Assembly: GCF_042432905.1 (NCBI RefSeq)
Contig: NZ_JBHLWI010000033.1
Location: 27,954 to 91,953 of the forward strand
Source: Fontibacter flavus
GTDB lineage: Bacteria > Bacteroidota > Bacteroidia > Cytophagales > Cyclobacteriaceae
Length of the DNA: 64,000 bases
Direction: 5' to 3'
Both the position numbers and the translations under genes were made by a program. The notes below the pieces were generated by a model that saw only the letters and a program-made list of their open reading frames with translations, made no database searches and was not told the DNA's origin. Positions 17,147 to 26,594 of the stretch are shown here, in pieces (position 1 is the first letter of the stretch; each line of letters starts with the position of its first letter).

Positions 17147-18607
17147 ATGAATAAGAAGAATATTGTTGTCTTATCATTTTTAGCCCTGTTGCTTGGTATT
17201 TTTTCATCATGTGAGGAGGGCCAAGATATAGTTCCTTCAGTGGTCACCGAAGATGTTTTGTATGTGAGTGGAGAGCGTCTGAGGGTGTCAGGTAGGATTA
17301 TTACCACCCAAAACATCAATGCCTCAGATCATGGTTTTTATATATCTGAAACAGAATCTTTCACTCAGCCTATTATCATTTCATTGGGAGAAAGGGAAAG
17401 ACCGGGAAGGTTTATTGGGGAAACAAATGGGTTAAGCATTGAGAACCGTTATTTTGCCAAATCATTTATTAACCTACAAGGGGAAATACTTTTTGGGAAT
17501 GTAATTGAAATACAGACTTTGTCTCCTGCTGTTTTTGACTTTTCGCCTAATAATGGCACACAAGGTACAGTAGTGACTATTTCAGGTAAAAACCTTACTT
17601 CAGACGCCCAGGTGTTTTTTGGAGATAACCCGGGACAGGTCGTTGGAATTAGTTTTGAATCATCCATGCAGGTCAGGGTGCCTGCCATTACCAATTCTGC
17701 CGTGGTGAATATCAGGGTGGTGAATCAAGGCAAGGAATTTACTTTTGCGGATCCATTTGAATATACTACGGGTAAATACACCCAAATCGCCCAGTTCCCT
17801 TCTCCTATCAGGGTTTTTGATGGCATAGCATTACAGGAAGGCAATGTGTTTTATGTCGGAATGGGCACGGATAGAGGGCAGGCAATGAATGCCAAGATGT
17901 GGAAATATCAGGTAGGTGATGCAAACTGGTCTGAAATTCCTTTGCCAAGCAGGGAATTATGGAGGGCTTTTTCGTCAAAGACCTTTTATGGAGCCGGTAC
18001 CTTAGGTCCATTGAATGATGTGCCGGTCAGGGATTTTTACCAATTGAAAAATGGAGCATTTCAGGCATTACCGAATTTGCCATTTACAAAATCAAGAGCG
18101 CTGGCCTTCGAAATTGGTCAAAAGCTTTATGTAGTGGGAGGACTTGGTGATGAAGCATCCCGTGGCTTTGCTTTAGACATGAATTTAGGAGCATGGAACA
18201 GCATACCAAATGCTCCATTTGCAATCAATAATGCTGTTCTCAATTTTTCCTATCAAAACAAACATTATTTCATCGACCCTGAAACCAACATGATGCATGC
18301 TTTCAATACCTTTACCAATGTATGGGAAGAGGTTTCAAGGTATCCAGGTGACCTTGGTAATGGCACTGGTGTAGGCGTTGTGATTGGCAATAGGGCTTAT
18401 TTGGGACTTGGAAACAGATCTGATCAAATGTGGGAGCTCAATATGGAGACTTTTAACTGGGTAAGGAAGAATGATTTTCCCGGATCAACCGTTTCGAGAA
18501 ATTCCGGTGTGTTTGAGCATGGAGGTTTGATTTATATATTGAGAAGTGCTGAAGTTCAGCTATCCGGAGTGTCGGAGTTTTGGGTGTTTGATCCTAATGC
18601 ATTCTAA
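17147..18607 (+). CDS. IPT/TIG and kelch-type lipoprotein
   Basis: A 486-residue surface or periplasmic lipoprotein. A type II signal peptide ends in GIFSSC, with the lipid-accepting Cys at 22. A short beta-rich domain is followed by an IPT/TIG domain (about 125-210: FSPNNGTQGTVVTISGKNL). Kelch-like repeats (about 215-480: KLYVVGGLGDEASRG, RAYLGLGNRSDQMWELN) probably form a beta-propeller. It is immediately followed by a TonB receptor and a DUF4249 lipoprotein, so a surface ligand-binding role in uptake is likely. The ligand is unknown. Confidence 0.82.
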   Translation: MNKKNIVVLSFLALLLGIFSSCEEGQDIVPSVVTEDVLYVSGERLRVSGRIITTQNINASDHGFYISETESFTQPIIISLGERERPGRFIGETNGLSIENRYFAKSFINLQGEILFGNVIEIQTLSPAVFDFSPNNGTQGTVVTISGKNLTSDAQVFFGDNPGQVVGISFESSMQVRVPAITNSAVVNIRVVNQGKEFTFADPFEYTTGKYTQIAQFPSPIRVFDGIALQEGNVFYVGMGTDRGQAMNAKMWKYQVGDANWSEIPLPSRELWRAFSSKTFYGAGTLGPLNDVPVRDFYQLKNGAFQALPNLPFTKSRALAFEIGQKLYVVGGLGDEASRGFALDMNLGAWNSIPNAPFAINNAVLNFSYQNKHYFIDPETNMMHAFNTFTNVWEEVSRYPGDLGNGTGVGVVIGNRAYLGLGNRSDQMWELNMETFNWVRKNDFPGSTVSRNSGVFEHGGLIYILRSAEVQLSGVSEFWVFDPNAF

Positions 18608-18617
18608 AGAAAAGAAT

Positions 18618-21011
18618 ATGAACAGAAAATTACTATTTCTCTTTTTCATGCTGTTTACTTGGTCCACATTGGGTTATGGTCAGGATAGGACTGTGGTAGG
18701 AAGGGATATTGGAGAGCTCAAGAATATCAAGATTTCAGGAAGGATTACAGATCAGATTACCGGAGAAGCCTTAGTTGGAGCTACTGTTACTGTCCGGGAA
18801 CTCGAAAAAACCGAAATCACCAATGCCAATGGAAATTTCAATCTGGTTTTGGACCGTGCCGAGTATGTCCTAGAGTTTAGGTATGTGGGATATGAAACCA
18901 TTGTGTACCCTATAGTGGCAGTGGGTGAGGGGCGAATTAACATCACCATGATCCAGGAAGATTTTACTTTGGATGATGTGGTGATTTTTGGGAGAGATCC
19001 TGAGAAAAATATCCGTAGTACGGATATGGGTGCCATCAGTATCAATATGAATACCCTTAAGGAGCTTCCCCCCTTCTTGGGTGAGGTGGATATCATCCGA
19101 TCTATTGCGACATTACCGGGAGTCAGTCAGGTCGGTGAAGCTTCTTCTGGTCTGAATGTCAGGGGAGGAGGGGCAGATCAAAACCTGATCATGTTTGCCG
19201 GAGCACCGATTTACAATCCTTCCCACTTATTTGGGTTGTTCACTGCATTCAATCCTGATTTGGTCAATGACTTTACCCTGTACAAAGCCATCATTCCTGC
19301 TAAATATGGAGGAAGAGGCTCCTCAATTTTAGATATTACGCCTAAATCAGGTAGTCTTACTAAATGGGGAGGAGACTTAATGGCGGGCTCTGTTTCCGGT
19401 AAAGCTTCCTTGAATGGGCCAATAGTGAAAGATGTGATATCTGCACAGGTGAGTTTTAGAGGATCTTATATCAACTGGCTCTTGAATTCTCTCAATAATC
19501 CGGAATTAAGAACCAGCCAAGCCAACTTCAATGATATCAATGGGATATTATATGGGGAGATCAACGATGACCATAACCTGACATACAGTTTTTACAGGAG
19601 TTATGATGATTTTGCGCTGGCGTCGGATACGACCATTTCTTGGACCAACCAAAGTCAATCAGTCAGGTATCAGGGTAAATTTGGGGAAAAAGCCTCTGTG
19701 GATTTGATAGGGTTCCACACCCTCTATGATTTTTCCATTTTTAACCAATCCGGCATCAATAATTTTGACCTCAAATCAGGGATCATTGATACAGGTATCA
19801 GGTTCAATTTCAATTATCAAGTAGGGGATAATAACCGTATCATGCTTGGGGCTGACACCAAAAAGATCACCATAAAACCAGGGGAGTTGATTCCCGATGC
19901 TGATTCAGGGGTATTGCCACAGAATGTTCAGGAGGAATATGCCAATGAATCAGGTTTTTACCTACAACATGAATGGGAGTTTGGTGAAAAATTTGGGTTT
20001 TCCTATGGAATAAGGTACGATATGTACCAGTATTACGGCCCAAGAACCGTCAGGTCATATGCCGAAAACCTGCCCATTAATTCAGGGAATGTGGTTGGTG
20101 AAAGGACCTATCAGGATGGAGAAACCATACAGACTTATGATGGCTGGGGCCCTAGGGTTTCAATGCGTTATTCTATAGACAGCAAAACTTCCATTAAAGC
20201 CGGGTATAATAAAATGTACCAATTTATCCACTTGATATCCAACACTGCGACCATTGCGCCAACAGATATCTGGAAACTCAGTGATCAGTTTTTGAAGCCT
20301 CAGGTGGTAGATCAGTATTCATTGGGGATTTACAAAAACTTCAAAGGCAATATTTTCGAAACATCTTTGGAAGTGTATTATAAGGATATTCAGAATGTGG
20401 TAGAATATAAAGATGGTGCGAAGCTTTTGTTGCAAAATAACCTGGAAACTGAAATTATCCCTGGACAAGGAAAGGCTTATGGTGTGGAGGCTTATGTTAA
20501 GAAAAACCTTGGAAGAATTACAGGATGGGCCAGCTACACTTATTCAAGGTCTTTGAGAAGGGTTATTACCCCGTTTGAGGAAGAAATCATCAATGATGGA
20601 GAATGGTATCCGGCAAATTTTGATAAGCCTCATGACCTCACCTTGATCGGGAATTATAAGTTGAGTTCACTTACTTCCCTTTCTGCCACATTCTCTTACA
20701 GTACAGGAAGACCAGTGTCTTTTCCTGAAGCAAAGTTTGATTTTGCAGGAAATTCATTGGCTTTCTTCAGGGATAGGAACCAACAGAGAATTCCTGATTT
20801 TCACCGGTTGGATCTTTCTTTTAATTTCAAATTCAAAGGGAAAGGGAAATTTTATGATGGAGATTGGACATTTGCAGTCATGAATGTTTATGGAAGGAAA
20901 AATCCATTTTCAATCTTTTTTGCCGATCAGGCAGGGTCTCCTCCTCAGGCTTATCGTTTAGCCATATTAGGAGTACCACTACCTACATTAAGTTACTCAG
21001 TTAAATTCTGA
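18618..21011 (+). CDS. TonB-dependent outer-membrane receptor with carboxypeptidase-regulatory-like domain
   Basis: A 797-residue receptor. A signal peptide ends near TLGYGQ. A CarboxypepD_reg-like domain (about 35-115: ISGRITDQITGEALVGATV) precedes the plug (about 125-240, with LNVRGGGADQNLIMFAGAP). The rest is a 22-strand-type barrel ending in the aromatic SYSVKF. It imports a substrate with energy from TonB/ExbBD. The ATG at MNRKLLFLFF is chosen because upstream codons overlap the lipoprotein gene. It lies 10 nt after that gene and shares an ATGA overlap with the DUF4249 gene. It lacks a SusD partner, so glycan uptake is not implied. Confidence 0.9.
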   Translation: MNRKLLFLFFMLFTWSTLGYGQDRTVVGRDIGELKNIKISGRITDQITGEALVGATVTVRELEKTEITNANGNFNLVLDRAEYVLEFRYVGYETIVYPIVAVGEGRINITMIQEDFTLDDVVIFGRDPEKNIRSTDMGAISINMNTLKELPPFLGEVDIIRSIATLPGVSQVGEASSGLNVRGGGADQNLIMFAGAPIYNPSHLFGLFTAFNPDLVNDFTLYKAIIPAKYGGRGSSILDITPKSGSLTKWGGDLMAGSVSGKASLNGPIVKDVISAQVSFRGSYINWLLNSLNNPELRTSQANFNDINGILYGEINDDHNLTYSFYRSYDDFALASDTTISWTNQSQSVRYQGKFGEKASVDLIGFHTLYDFSIFNQSGINNFDLKSGIIDTGIRFNFNYQVGDNNRIMLGADTKKITIKPGELIPDADSGVLPQNVQEEYANESGFYLQHEWEFGEKFGFSYGIRYDMYQYYGPRTVRSYAENLPINSGNVVGERTYQDGETIQTYDGWGPRVSMRYSIDSKTSIKAGYNKMYQFIHLISNTATIAPTDIWKLSDQFLKPQVVDQYSLGIYKNFKGNIFETSLEVYYKDIQNVVEYKDGAKLLLQNNLETEIIPGQGKAYGVEAYVKKNLGRITGWASYTYSRSLRRVITPFEEEIINDGEWYPANFDKPHDLTLIGNYKLSSLTSLSATFSYSTGRPVSFPEAKFDFAGNSLAFFRDRNQQRIPDFHRLDLSFNFKFKGKGKFYDGDWTFAVMNVYGRKNPFSIFFADQAGSPPQAYRLAILGVPLPTLSYSVKF

Positions 21012-22078
21012 TGAAGATGTTAAAGAGATTATTATATATACTATTACTGATCCCGATTTCCTGCATTGATCCATACAATGTTGATTTGGAATCAGGAGAA
21101 CAATTATTAAGTGTAGAGGGATTTATTACGACCGATCCCGGTCCACATCTGATACGATTGACACGTACAGATACCTATGGTTCGGTCTTTGAAGGGTTGA
21201 TCAGGCCTGTAAGACAGGCAGTCGTCAATGTGAGGGACAGTGAAGGTCTGGTTACATTCCTGACAGAAACTGAGCCAGGAGTTTATGCCACTCCTTCAGG
21301 ATTTGCAGCAAAAATAGGATTGTCTTATTCTCTGCAGATCAGGTTGCAGGATGGATCCGAATACAGCTCTTTTCCTGAGAAAGTAAACCCTACGCCACCA
21401 ATTGAATCTGTTTCATACAGGAGTGTTAGTTTGGCCACGGATAATAGATTGGAAGACAGGATTGGGGTACAGTTGATCGCACACTTCAATGATCCTGGGG
21501 ACCAAAATAACTTCTACTATTGGAGAACCAATCCGGGGGCTTATAAAGTAGTGGCAAATCCTGAACTATATACAAACCCGCCAACTCATCCTACCAACCC
21601 TAGGGGGGCTGCCCCAAAAGCATGTTGTGATATATGTTATTTGATTGAGCAAAGTAGGTTGCAGAATTTTGCGATTGCCTCAGATGAGGATTTTAATGGA
21701 TTGTCCACTTCGGCAGCAGTCACTTTTATTGAGGATAATGGCCTGAGGTTTAAGGATACTTATAGGGCAGAAGTCTTACAGATGGGTGTTTCCCAAAACG
21801 CTCATAGATTCTTGAGATTGGTGGATCAGCAGCTGAAAATCACAGGAAGTGTCTTTGATCAACCACCTGCAAATATCAGGGGGAACATGATCAGCTTGAA
21901 CAATCCGGATGAAGTTGTATTGGGTTATTTTATTGCCGCGTCTGTGGATACCAAGACTGTCTATATCAAAAGACAGGAATTGGAGTTCACGGCAGTGCCA
22001 AGGATCATCCCAGATGATTGCCGGACTGTACCGAATACCACAGTTACACCTCCTTCGTTCTGGAATCCTGAAAACTGA
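21011..22078 (+). CDS. DUF4249 domain-containing lipoprotein
   Basis: A 355-residue lipoprotein of the DUF4249 family, which in Bacteroidota is typically encoded beside a TonB receptor, as here. A type II signal peptide ends in LIPISC, with Cys18 the lipid anchor, followed by DPYNVDLESGEQLLSVEGFIT, the characteristic start. Internal CCDICY may form disulfides or bind metal. Its start overlaps the receptor stop by one base (ATGA), so the pair is translationally coupled. It may be a surface partner of the receptor. The function is not established. Confidence 0.87.
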   Translation: MKMLKRLLYILLLIPISCIDPYNVDLESGEQLLSVEGFITTDPGPHLIRLTRTDTYGSVFEGLIRPVRQAVVNVRDSEGLVTFLTETEPGVYATPSGFAAKIGLSYSLQIRLQDGSEYSSFPEKVNPTPPIESVSYRSVSLATDNRLEDRIGVQLIAHFNDPGDQNNFYYWRTNPGAYKVVANPELYTNPPTHPTNPRGAAPKACCDICYLIEQSRLQNFAIASDEDFNGLSTSAAVTFIEDNGLRFKDTYRAEVLQMGVSQNAHRFLRLVDQQLKITGSVFDQPPANIRGNMISLNNPDEVVLGYFIAASVDTKTVYIKRQELEFTAVPRIIPDDCRTVPNTTVTPPSFWNPEN

Positions 22079-22081
22079 TTT

Positions 22082-23413
22082 TCAAATGAACTCTTCCTGT
22101 TCTTGGAAAATGATTCCCTCTTTTTCAAGGAGGTTTAGGATTGGCTCATAAAGATTTCTGATAACAGGGATCAGAAGGCCTTTTTCCTCGATTTTGCCAT
22201 CTAAGAACAAATCAACCGCAATAGCTAAAGGCAGGCCTACTGTTTTGGCCATAGCGGTAGCTTCTTGATTTTCTCCTTTACAGATCAGGCTTGAAGTAAT
22301 TCTTTTGGTTCCTTTGGGTGTTTTGACTTCGAAACAATGCTGCATCACAATCATATCTTTGTCTTCAGGAAGGAGTACCCATTTCTCCTCCAAAATAAGC
22401 TGTAGGATAGCTGCAGGACTACCTTTGGTCTTTGGTAGGGGAGAATCATCCAATAGTCCAAGCCATTGAATTTTCTCAAGGATTTCATTATTGACCCACG
22501 GAAGAATTTCCTGAAGTTTTTCTTCTACTTTTTGTGTTTCTGAGTAGGGTAGAAATGAGTTGAGGAATTCCCTTTTGGAAAATCCTTGCGGAAGGTCCAT
22601 TTCAAAAGTATCGTCTGTAAGGCCTAGTTGGACAAACACATCCCAGCTTTGGCAGAATCCTGATCTTCTTAAAGTACCTCTTAGCAGTGTTGGGATTTGG
22701 TCCAAGCCATAAATTTTCCGATAACTCAATGAATCACGGTTGGCATAGCCATCAAAGTCACCGACTTCTTCAAAGCTGATCTTTTCCAGTCTTTTGAAAA
22801 GCATGTGATAAGGTATGTATTTGTATTTGCCATTGCGTATAAATCTTGAAACTCCCTGACCAGCTAGGACGACATTTCTTGGGTTCCAGGTGAATTTATA
22901 TTTCCAGGGATTGTCTTCGCTTTCCGGTGCCAAAACACCTCCCGTATAGGATTTGAAGGAAGTGATTTCATTTCCCATAGCTTTTTCATGGTCAATGATT
23001 TTCATGGCAGACATATGGTCTATGCCTGGATCGAGACCGCATTCATTAAGGAATAAAAGACCTTTGGCATTGATTTCATCTTGAAGTTTTCTGAGGTCTT
23101 CAGATTCATAAGAAGCTGTAAAAAAATGTTTGCCCAGTTCAAGGCAATCTTTGGCAATGATAGGGTGTAAAAATGCCGGAAGCATGGAAATCACCACATC
23201 TGATTTTTGAACAAGGGTTTTTCTTGATTCAGCATCATCCAGGTTGATTTTTGCAGCGATGGCATGGTGATGGTTTTTTATTTTTTTATCTGCGACTTCT
23301 TTACTGATGTCTGCTACGATTATCGTTCTGGATTTGACCGTTGCGGTTTTCAACAAGTATTCTATGAGAAAAGTGGAGGACTTGCCTGCTCCTATGATCA
23401 GTATGGTCTGCAT
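22082..23413 (-). CDS. Saccharopine dehydrogenase family protein
   Basis: A 443-residue oxidoreductase with an N-terminal Rossmann fold (TILIIGAGKSSTFLIEYLL) and a C-terminal saccharopine dehydrogenase domain. NECGLDPGIDHMSAMKIID is a strong family motif. Lysine degradation through saccharopine is a plausible role, but homospermidine or other activities in this superfamily cannot be excluded. A TTG lies in frame 17 codons upstream. The ATG at MQTILIIG fits the family start. It converges with the DUF4249 gene with only 3 nt between stops and diverges from cdd. Confidence 0.8.
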   Translation of the reverse strand: MQTILIIGAGKSSTFLIEYLLKTATVKSRTIIVADISKEVADKKIKNHHHAIAAKINLDDAESRKTLVQKSDVVISMLPAFLHPIIAKDCLELGKHFFTASYESEDLRKLQDEINAKGLLFLNECGLDPGIDHMSAMKIIDHEKAMGNEITSFKSYTGGVLAPESEDNPWKYKFTWNPRNVVLAGQGVSRFIRNGKYKYIPYHMLFKRLEKISFEEVGDFDGYANRDSLSYRKIYGLDQIPTLLRGTLRRSGFCQSWDVFVQLGLTDDTFEMDLPQGFSKREFLNSFLPYSETQKVEEKLQEILPWVNNEILEKIQWLGLLDDSPLPKTKGSPAAILQLILEEKWVLLPEDKDMIVMQHCFEVKTPKGTKRITSSLICKGENQEATAMAKTVGLPLAIAVDLFLDGKIEEKGLLIPVIRNLYEPILNLLEKEGIIFQEQEEFI

Positions 23414-23547
23414 CTTGGTCTTCAAGGGTTTTATTGGTTTCCCAAATTGGTAAAAAAGAATCAAGGGTAAAAACAGAATAGGATAAATTCAAAAAAAAGA
23501 ACAAATGCCGCTTTTTTTTCGTTAATTCAATCCGTTTTAAAGTCAAT

Positions 23548-24030
23548 ATGAGTAAAAAAATAGAGTTTAAAGTTTCCCTGAATGTCTATTCATCTGAAGA
23601 ATGGAATAAAGAAGACAGACAGCTTATGGAAGCAGCCAGAAGGATTTTAGAAAAGGCACATGCGCCATATTCAGACTTTTTAGTAGGGGCGGCACTCCTT
23701 TTGGAGAATGGGGAGGTTTTTGTAGCCAATAACCAGGAAAATGTCTCATTTCCTGTAGGTGTATGTGCAGAAAGGGCTGTCCTAAGTTATGCCATGGCCA
23801 ATAATCCTGAAGTAAAGCCTGTTAAACTTGCTATAGCCGCCAAAAGGAGGAAGGATTCAGGTGCGGCTACAGTGACACCTTGTGGGCTTTGCCGGCAGAC
23901 GATTAATGAGTATGAAATTAAATTTGGAACCAGCATAAAGGTCATGATGCTGGCCCCTGATGGCAGTATGTTGGTTGCAGATGGGATTGAACAATTACTT
24001 CCTTTTAGATTTAATGATTTGAACGGCTAA
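23548..24030 (+). CDS. cdd: Cytidine deaminase
   Basis: A 160-residue zinc enzyme converting cytidine or deoxycytidine to the uridine form for pyrimidine salvage. The zinc ligands and catalytic Glu are in VCAERAVL and TPCGLCRQTI. Substrate-binding NQENVSFPVG precedes them. The length fits the tetrameric short form, with a roughly 20-residue N-terminal extension. The stop overlaps the next gene's ATG by one base. Confidence 0.94.
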   Translation: MSKKIEFKVSLNVYSSEEWNKEDRQLMEAARRILEKAHAPYSDFLVGAALLLENGEVFVANNQENVSFPVGVCAERAVLSYAMANNPEVKPVKLAIAAKRRKDSGAATVTPCGLCRQTINEYEIKFGTSIKVMMLAPDGSMLVADGIEQLLPFRFNDLNG

Positions 24031-24707
24031 TGAAATCTTCCATAAAATTTGAATATTCGGCACATTATAGAACTTCTCATATTGTAAACCGAAAGGAAAA
24101 AGAAATATTTATTGCATTGCATGGTTATGGTCAGTTGTCTGAGTTTTTTCTTAGGAAACTCCACCCTATCTTTTTTGAAGACAGGTTGATCATCGTGCCT
24201 GAAGCCACCAATTATGCCTATCATCAAGGATTTTCAGGAAGAGTAGGGGCGAATTGGATGACCAAGCATGAAAGAGAAACGGCAATACTCAACAACAACA
24301 ATTATTTAAACGCACTGTTACAGTCTTTTTTGCTCAAATATCCCAACAAGCCAAAAATCAAAGTAATGGGTTTCTCTCAAGGAGCAGCTACTGCTACACG
24401 ATGGGTAAGTCAATTGGCTGTACCTGTGGATACACTGATCCTGTGGGGCGGTGGTTTTGCCCATGACCTTGACCTTGGAAAAGCATCCGAAAATCTTCAG
24501 GGAACCAAATGTTATATAGCATTAGGTGATCAAGATGAGTTTGTTACTGAAGAGTCTATTCAAAAGCAGGACGAGCTGATCAAGGCAATGGGACTTGATG
24601 TTGAGAAGCTTTCTTATCCGGGAGGCCATGACCTGGAAACACAGCTATTGGCTCAGATACTTGAAGGTCAAAAACTTGATGACCGATACCTGTTAAAAAA
24701 TGTTTGA
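24030..24707 (+). CDS. Alpha/beta hydrolase, phospholipase/carboxylesterase-like
   Basis: A 225-residue cytosolic esterase-like protein. The oxyanion segment IALHGYGQ is near residue 28, the nucleophile elbow is GFSQGAA, and the acid and base are likely Asp in LGDQDEFV and His in PGGHDLE. This resembles the small serine esterases and acyl-protein thioesterases (COG0400 type). The substrate is unknown. It overlaps cdd by one base and precedes the UPF0158 gene, so the three may form an operon. Confidence 0.83.
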   Translation: MKSSIKFEYSAHYRTSHIVNRKEKEIFIALHGYGQLSEFFLRKLHPIFFEDRLIIVPEATNYAYHQGFSGRVGANWMTKHERETAILNNNNYLNALLQSFLLKYPNKPKIKVMGFSQGAATATRWVSQLAVPVDTLILWGGGFAHDLDLGKASENLQGTKCYIALGDQDEFVTEESIQKQDELIKAMGLDVEKLSYPGGHDLETQLLAQILEGQKLDDRYLLKNV

Positions 24708-24757
24708 TTTTAACAGGTAGTTCACTAATTTTCTCAAAATTTTATCATAAAGTCATA

Positions 24758-25198
24758 ATGCTTACCCTATCTGAAAAAGAAGTAGAGAAAATCGCAGGTC
24801 AACTGCTGAAGGGGATGATTTGTTTTTACCAGTTGGATAACAAAAAAATATATCATTTACCCGATGATGAAGATTATTTCAATTATGACCTTACCCCAGA
24901 GGAAGAGGATATTTTGGATGAAATCGATGAAAATCCGGATAATTATGCGGAATTCGTAAAAATGGAGCCTTCACAAGAACATCAGATGATGGAGACATTT
25001 GCAGACAGGATTGTGAAAGAAAGGAACTTTCAGGATGAACTTTTCAATGCTTTGAGTAAGCCTAAGGCAGCCACAGCCTTTAAGTTTTTGATAGATAGTT
25101 CAGGAAAGTATAAGGACAGATGGGTGGAATACCGTCTTGACAAATACAAAGACTGGGTAAAAGAGCAAATAGATAGCTTTAATTACGCAGAAGAGTAA
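24758..25198 (+). CDS. UPF0158 family protein
   Basis: A 146-residue acidic protein beginning MLTLSEKEVEKIAGQLLKG. The pattern of a short beta-hairpin (YQLDNKKIYHLP), an acidic stretch (LTPEEEDILDEIDE) and a C-terminal helix ending FKFLIDSSGKYKDRWVEYR fits UPF0158, a family of unknown function. The ATG 18 codons into the open frame is the better start because the earlier part overlaps the esterase gene. It is followed by a strong terminator. Confidence 0.75.
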   Translation: MLTLSEKEVEKIAGQLLKGMICFYQLDNKKIYHLPDDEDYFNYDLTPEEEDILDEIDENPDNYAEFVKMEPSQEHQMMETFADRIVKERNFQDELFNALSKPKAATAFKFLIDSSGKYKDRWVEYRLDKYKDWVKEQIDSFNYAEE

Positions 25199-25200
25199 GA

Positions 25201-25237
25201 AAAAAGGGCCACTTCTTTAAAGAATTGGCCCTTTTTT
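25201..25237. terminator. Bidirectional intrinsic terminator between convergent genes
   Basis: A long palindrome has an outer stem AAAAAGGGCCA/TGGCCCTTTTT and an inner arm TTCTTT/AAAGAA. T runs follow on the plus strand, and the matching A run serves the minus strand. It separates UPF0158 (plus) from the ABC permease (minus). Confidence 0.85.
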
Positions 25238-25286
25238 AATTGTGTATCTGGTTAGCTCAGATTCAACAAACATTTACAAAACTTAA

Positions 25287-26594
25287 TCAACCAGTTTTTA
25301 GCCATTTCCAAATGGTTTTATAATTGACTTTGGATCCTGTAATCATGATGCCAATGCGATAGATTTTTCCGGCCACCCATGTGCTGAAAAGAAAGCCCAA
25401 AATCAGGAGCGACATGGAAAGGATAAGGTCGAATAGAGGAATGCCATAACTGGCCCTTCCCATCATGGCAATAGGTGAGGTGAATGGAATGACAGAAAGC
25501 CAAAAGGAGACATTGCTATTAGGATCGTTCAGTACAAAAATAAAAAGCCCCATGTAGGCAATCAGTAAAGGAATGGTAATCGGTAGCATAAATTGCTGTG
25601 CTTCTGAAGGAGCATCCACTGCTGCACCAATAGCAGCGAAAAATGCCCCATAAAGCAAATATCCTCCAAGGAAATAAAATATAAATGTCAGGGTGAGTTT
25701 GATAAAGTTGATACTGCCAAGAACCATTAAAATCTCCTGAAGCCCAGGTTCGTCTTCAAAATTTTGACTGAATTCAGGGTTGGCAAGTTCCATTGCCTGC
25801 TGTTGAGGCATCTGCATGCCAAAATAGCCCATCACTACAAAAGAAACTGAGCTGATCAAAATGATCCAGATGAGAAATTGGGTCAGGCCAACCGCACCAA
25901 TACCAATGATCTTACCCATCATCAGTTGGAAGGGTTTTAAAGAAGAAACAAGGATTTCTATAATTCTGCTGGACTTTTCTTCAATCACGCCTTGCATGAT
26001 CTGATTGCCATAGACAAAAATGAAAATGTAAATCAGGATTCCAGATAAGAAGCCTATCGCATAATTTACGGTACTGTCAGAAATGGTTTCGTTGCCTTTG
26101 ATGTCCAGATTGACTGTTTGGATATTGACCTTAGTCCTGTAGGCAGCAATGACTTCAGGGTCCAAACCTGCCTGATAAAGTCTTTGCTCTTCTATCCTTC
26201 TTTTAAGGCTTGCCTCCAAATAGGATATCAAATTCATACTTGGGCTCTTTTCTGCATAATAGACAATGCCATTGGGTTTGGACAAGTCTATTTTTGGAAT
26301 AAAAAGGAATCCGTGTCTTTCCTGTGATTGAATTAATTTCTTTCCCTCTTCGAATGAACTGTTGGAAAAAGAAAAGGCATATTCGTCTGAACTTTCGATG
26401 AAGAACATATTATTCTCATCGACTACTTCAATGATTTTAAGCGCAGATTCCTCTGGCTCATCAAGGGCAATCCACAAAAATAATCCCATAATGGCTGGGA
26501 AGATAAGGGGTGTCAGGATGGTAGCGAGGAGAAATGATTTTTTCTGAACTCTAGACAAGTATTCCCGTTTGATGACAAGCCAAATTTTATCCAT
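25287..26594 (-). CDS. ABC transporter permease, NatB/ABC-2 type
   Basis: A 435-residue permease with an N-terminal membrane helix (about 20-42), a large periplasmic domain (about 45-175) and five or six further membrane helices to the C-terminus. This is the ABC2_membrane_3 arrangement of NatB-like exporters. The segment GVIEEKSSRIIEILVSSLKP is the characteristic coupling helix. It overlaps the ATPase gene by 8 nt, so the pair forms one exporter. The substrate is unknown. Sodium, peptide or drug export are possibilities. Confidence 0.87.
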   Translation of the reverse strand: MDKIWLVIKREYLSRVQKKSFLLATILTPLIFPAIMGLFLWIALDEPEESALKIIEVVDENNMFFIESSDEYAFSFSNSSFEEGKKLIQSQERHGFLFIPKIDLSKPNGIVYYAEKSPSMNLISYLEASLKRRIEEQRLYQAGLDPEVIAAYRTKVNIQTVNLDIKGNETISDSTVNYAIGFLSGILIYIFIFVYGNQIMQGVIEEKSSRIIEILVSSLKPFQLMMGKIIGIGAVGLTQFLIWIILISSVSFVVMGYFGMQMPQQQAMELANPEFSQNFEDEPGLQEILMVLGSINFIKLTLTFIFYFLGGYLLYGAFFAAIGAAVDAPSEAQQFMLPITIPLLIAYMGLFIFVLNDPNSNVSFWLSVIPFTSPIAMMGRASYGIPLFDLILSMSLLILGFLFSTWVAGKIYRIGIMITGSKVNYKTIWKWLKTG

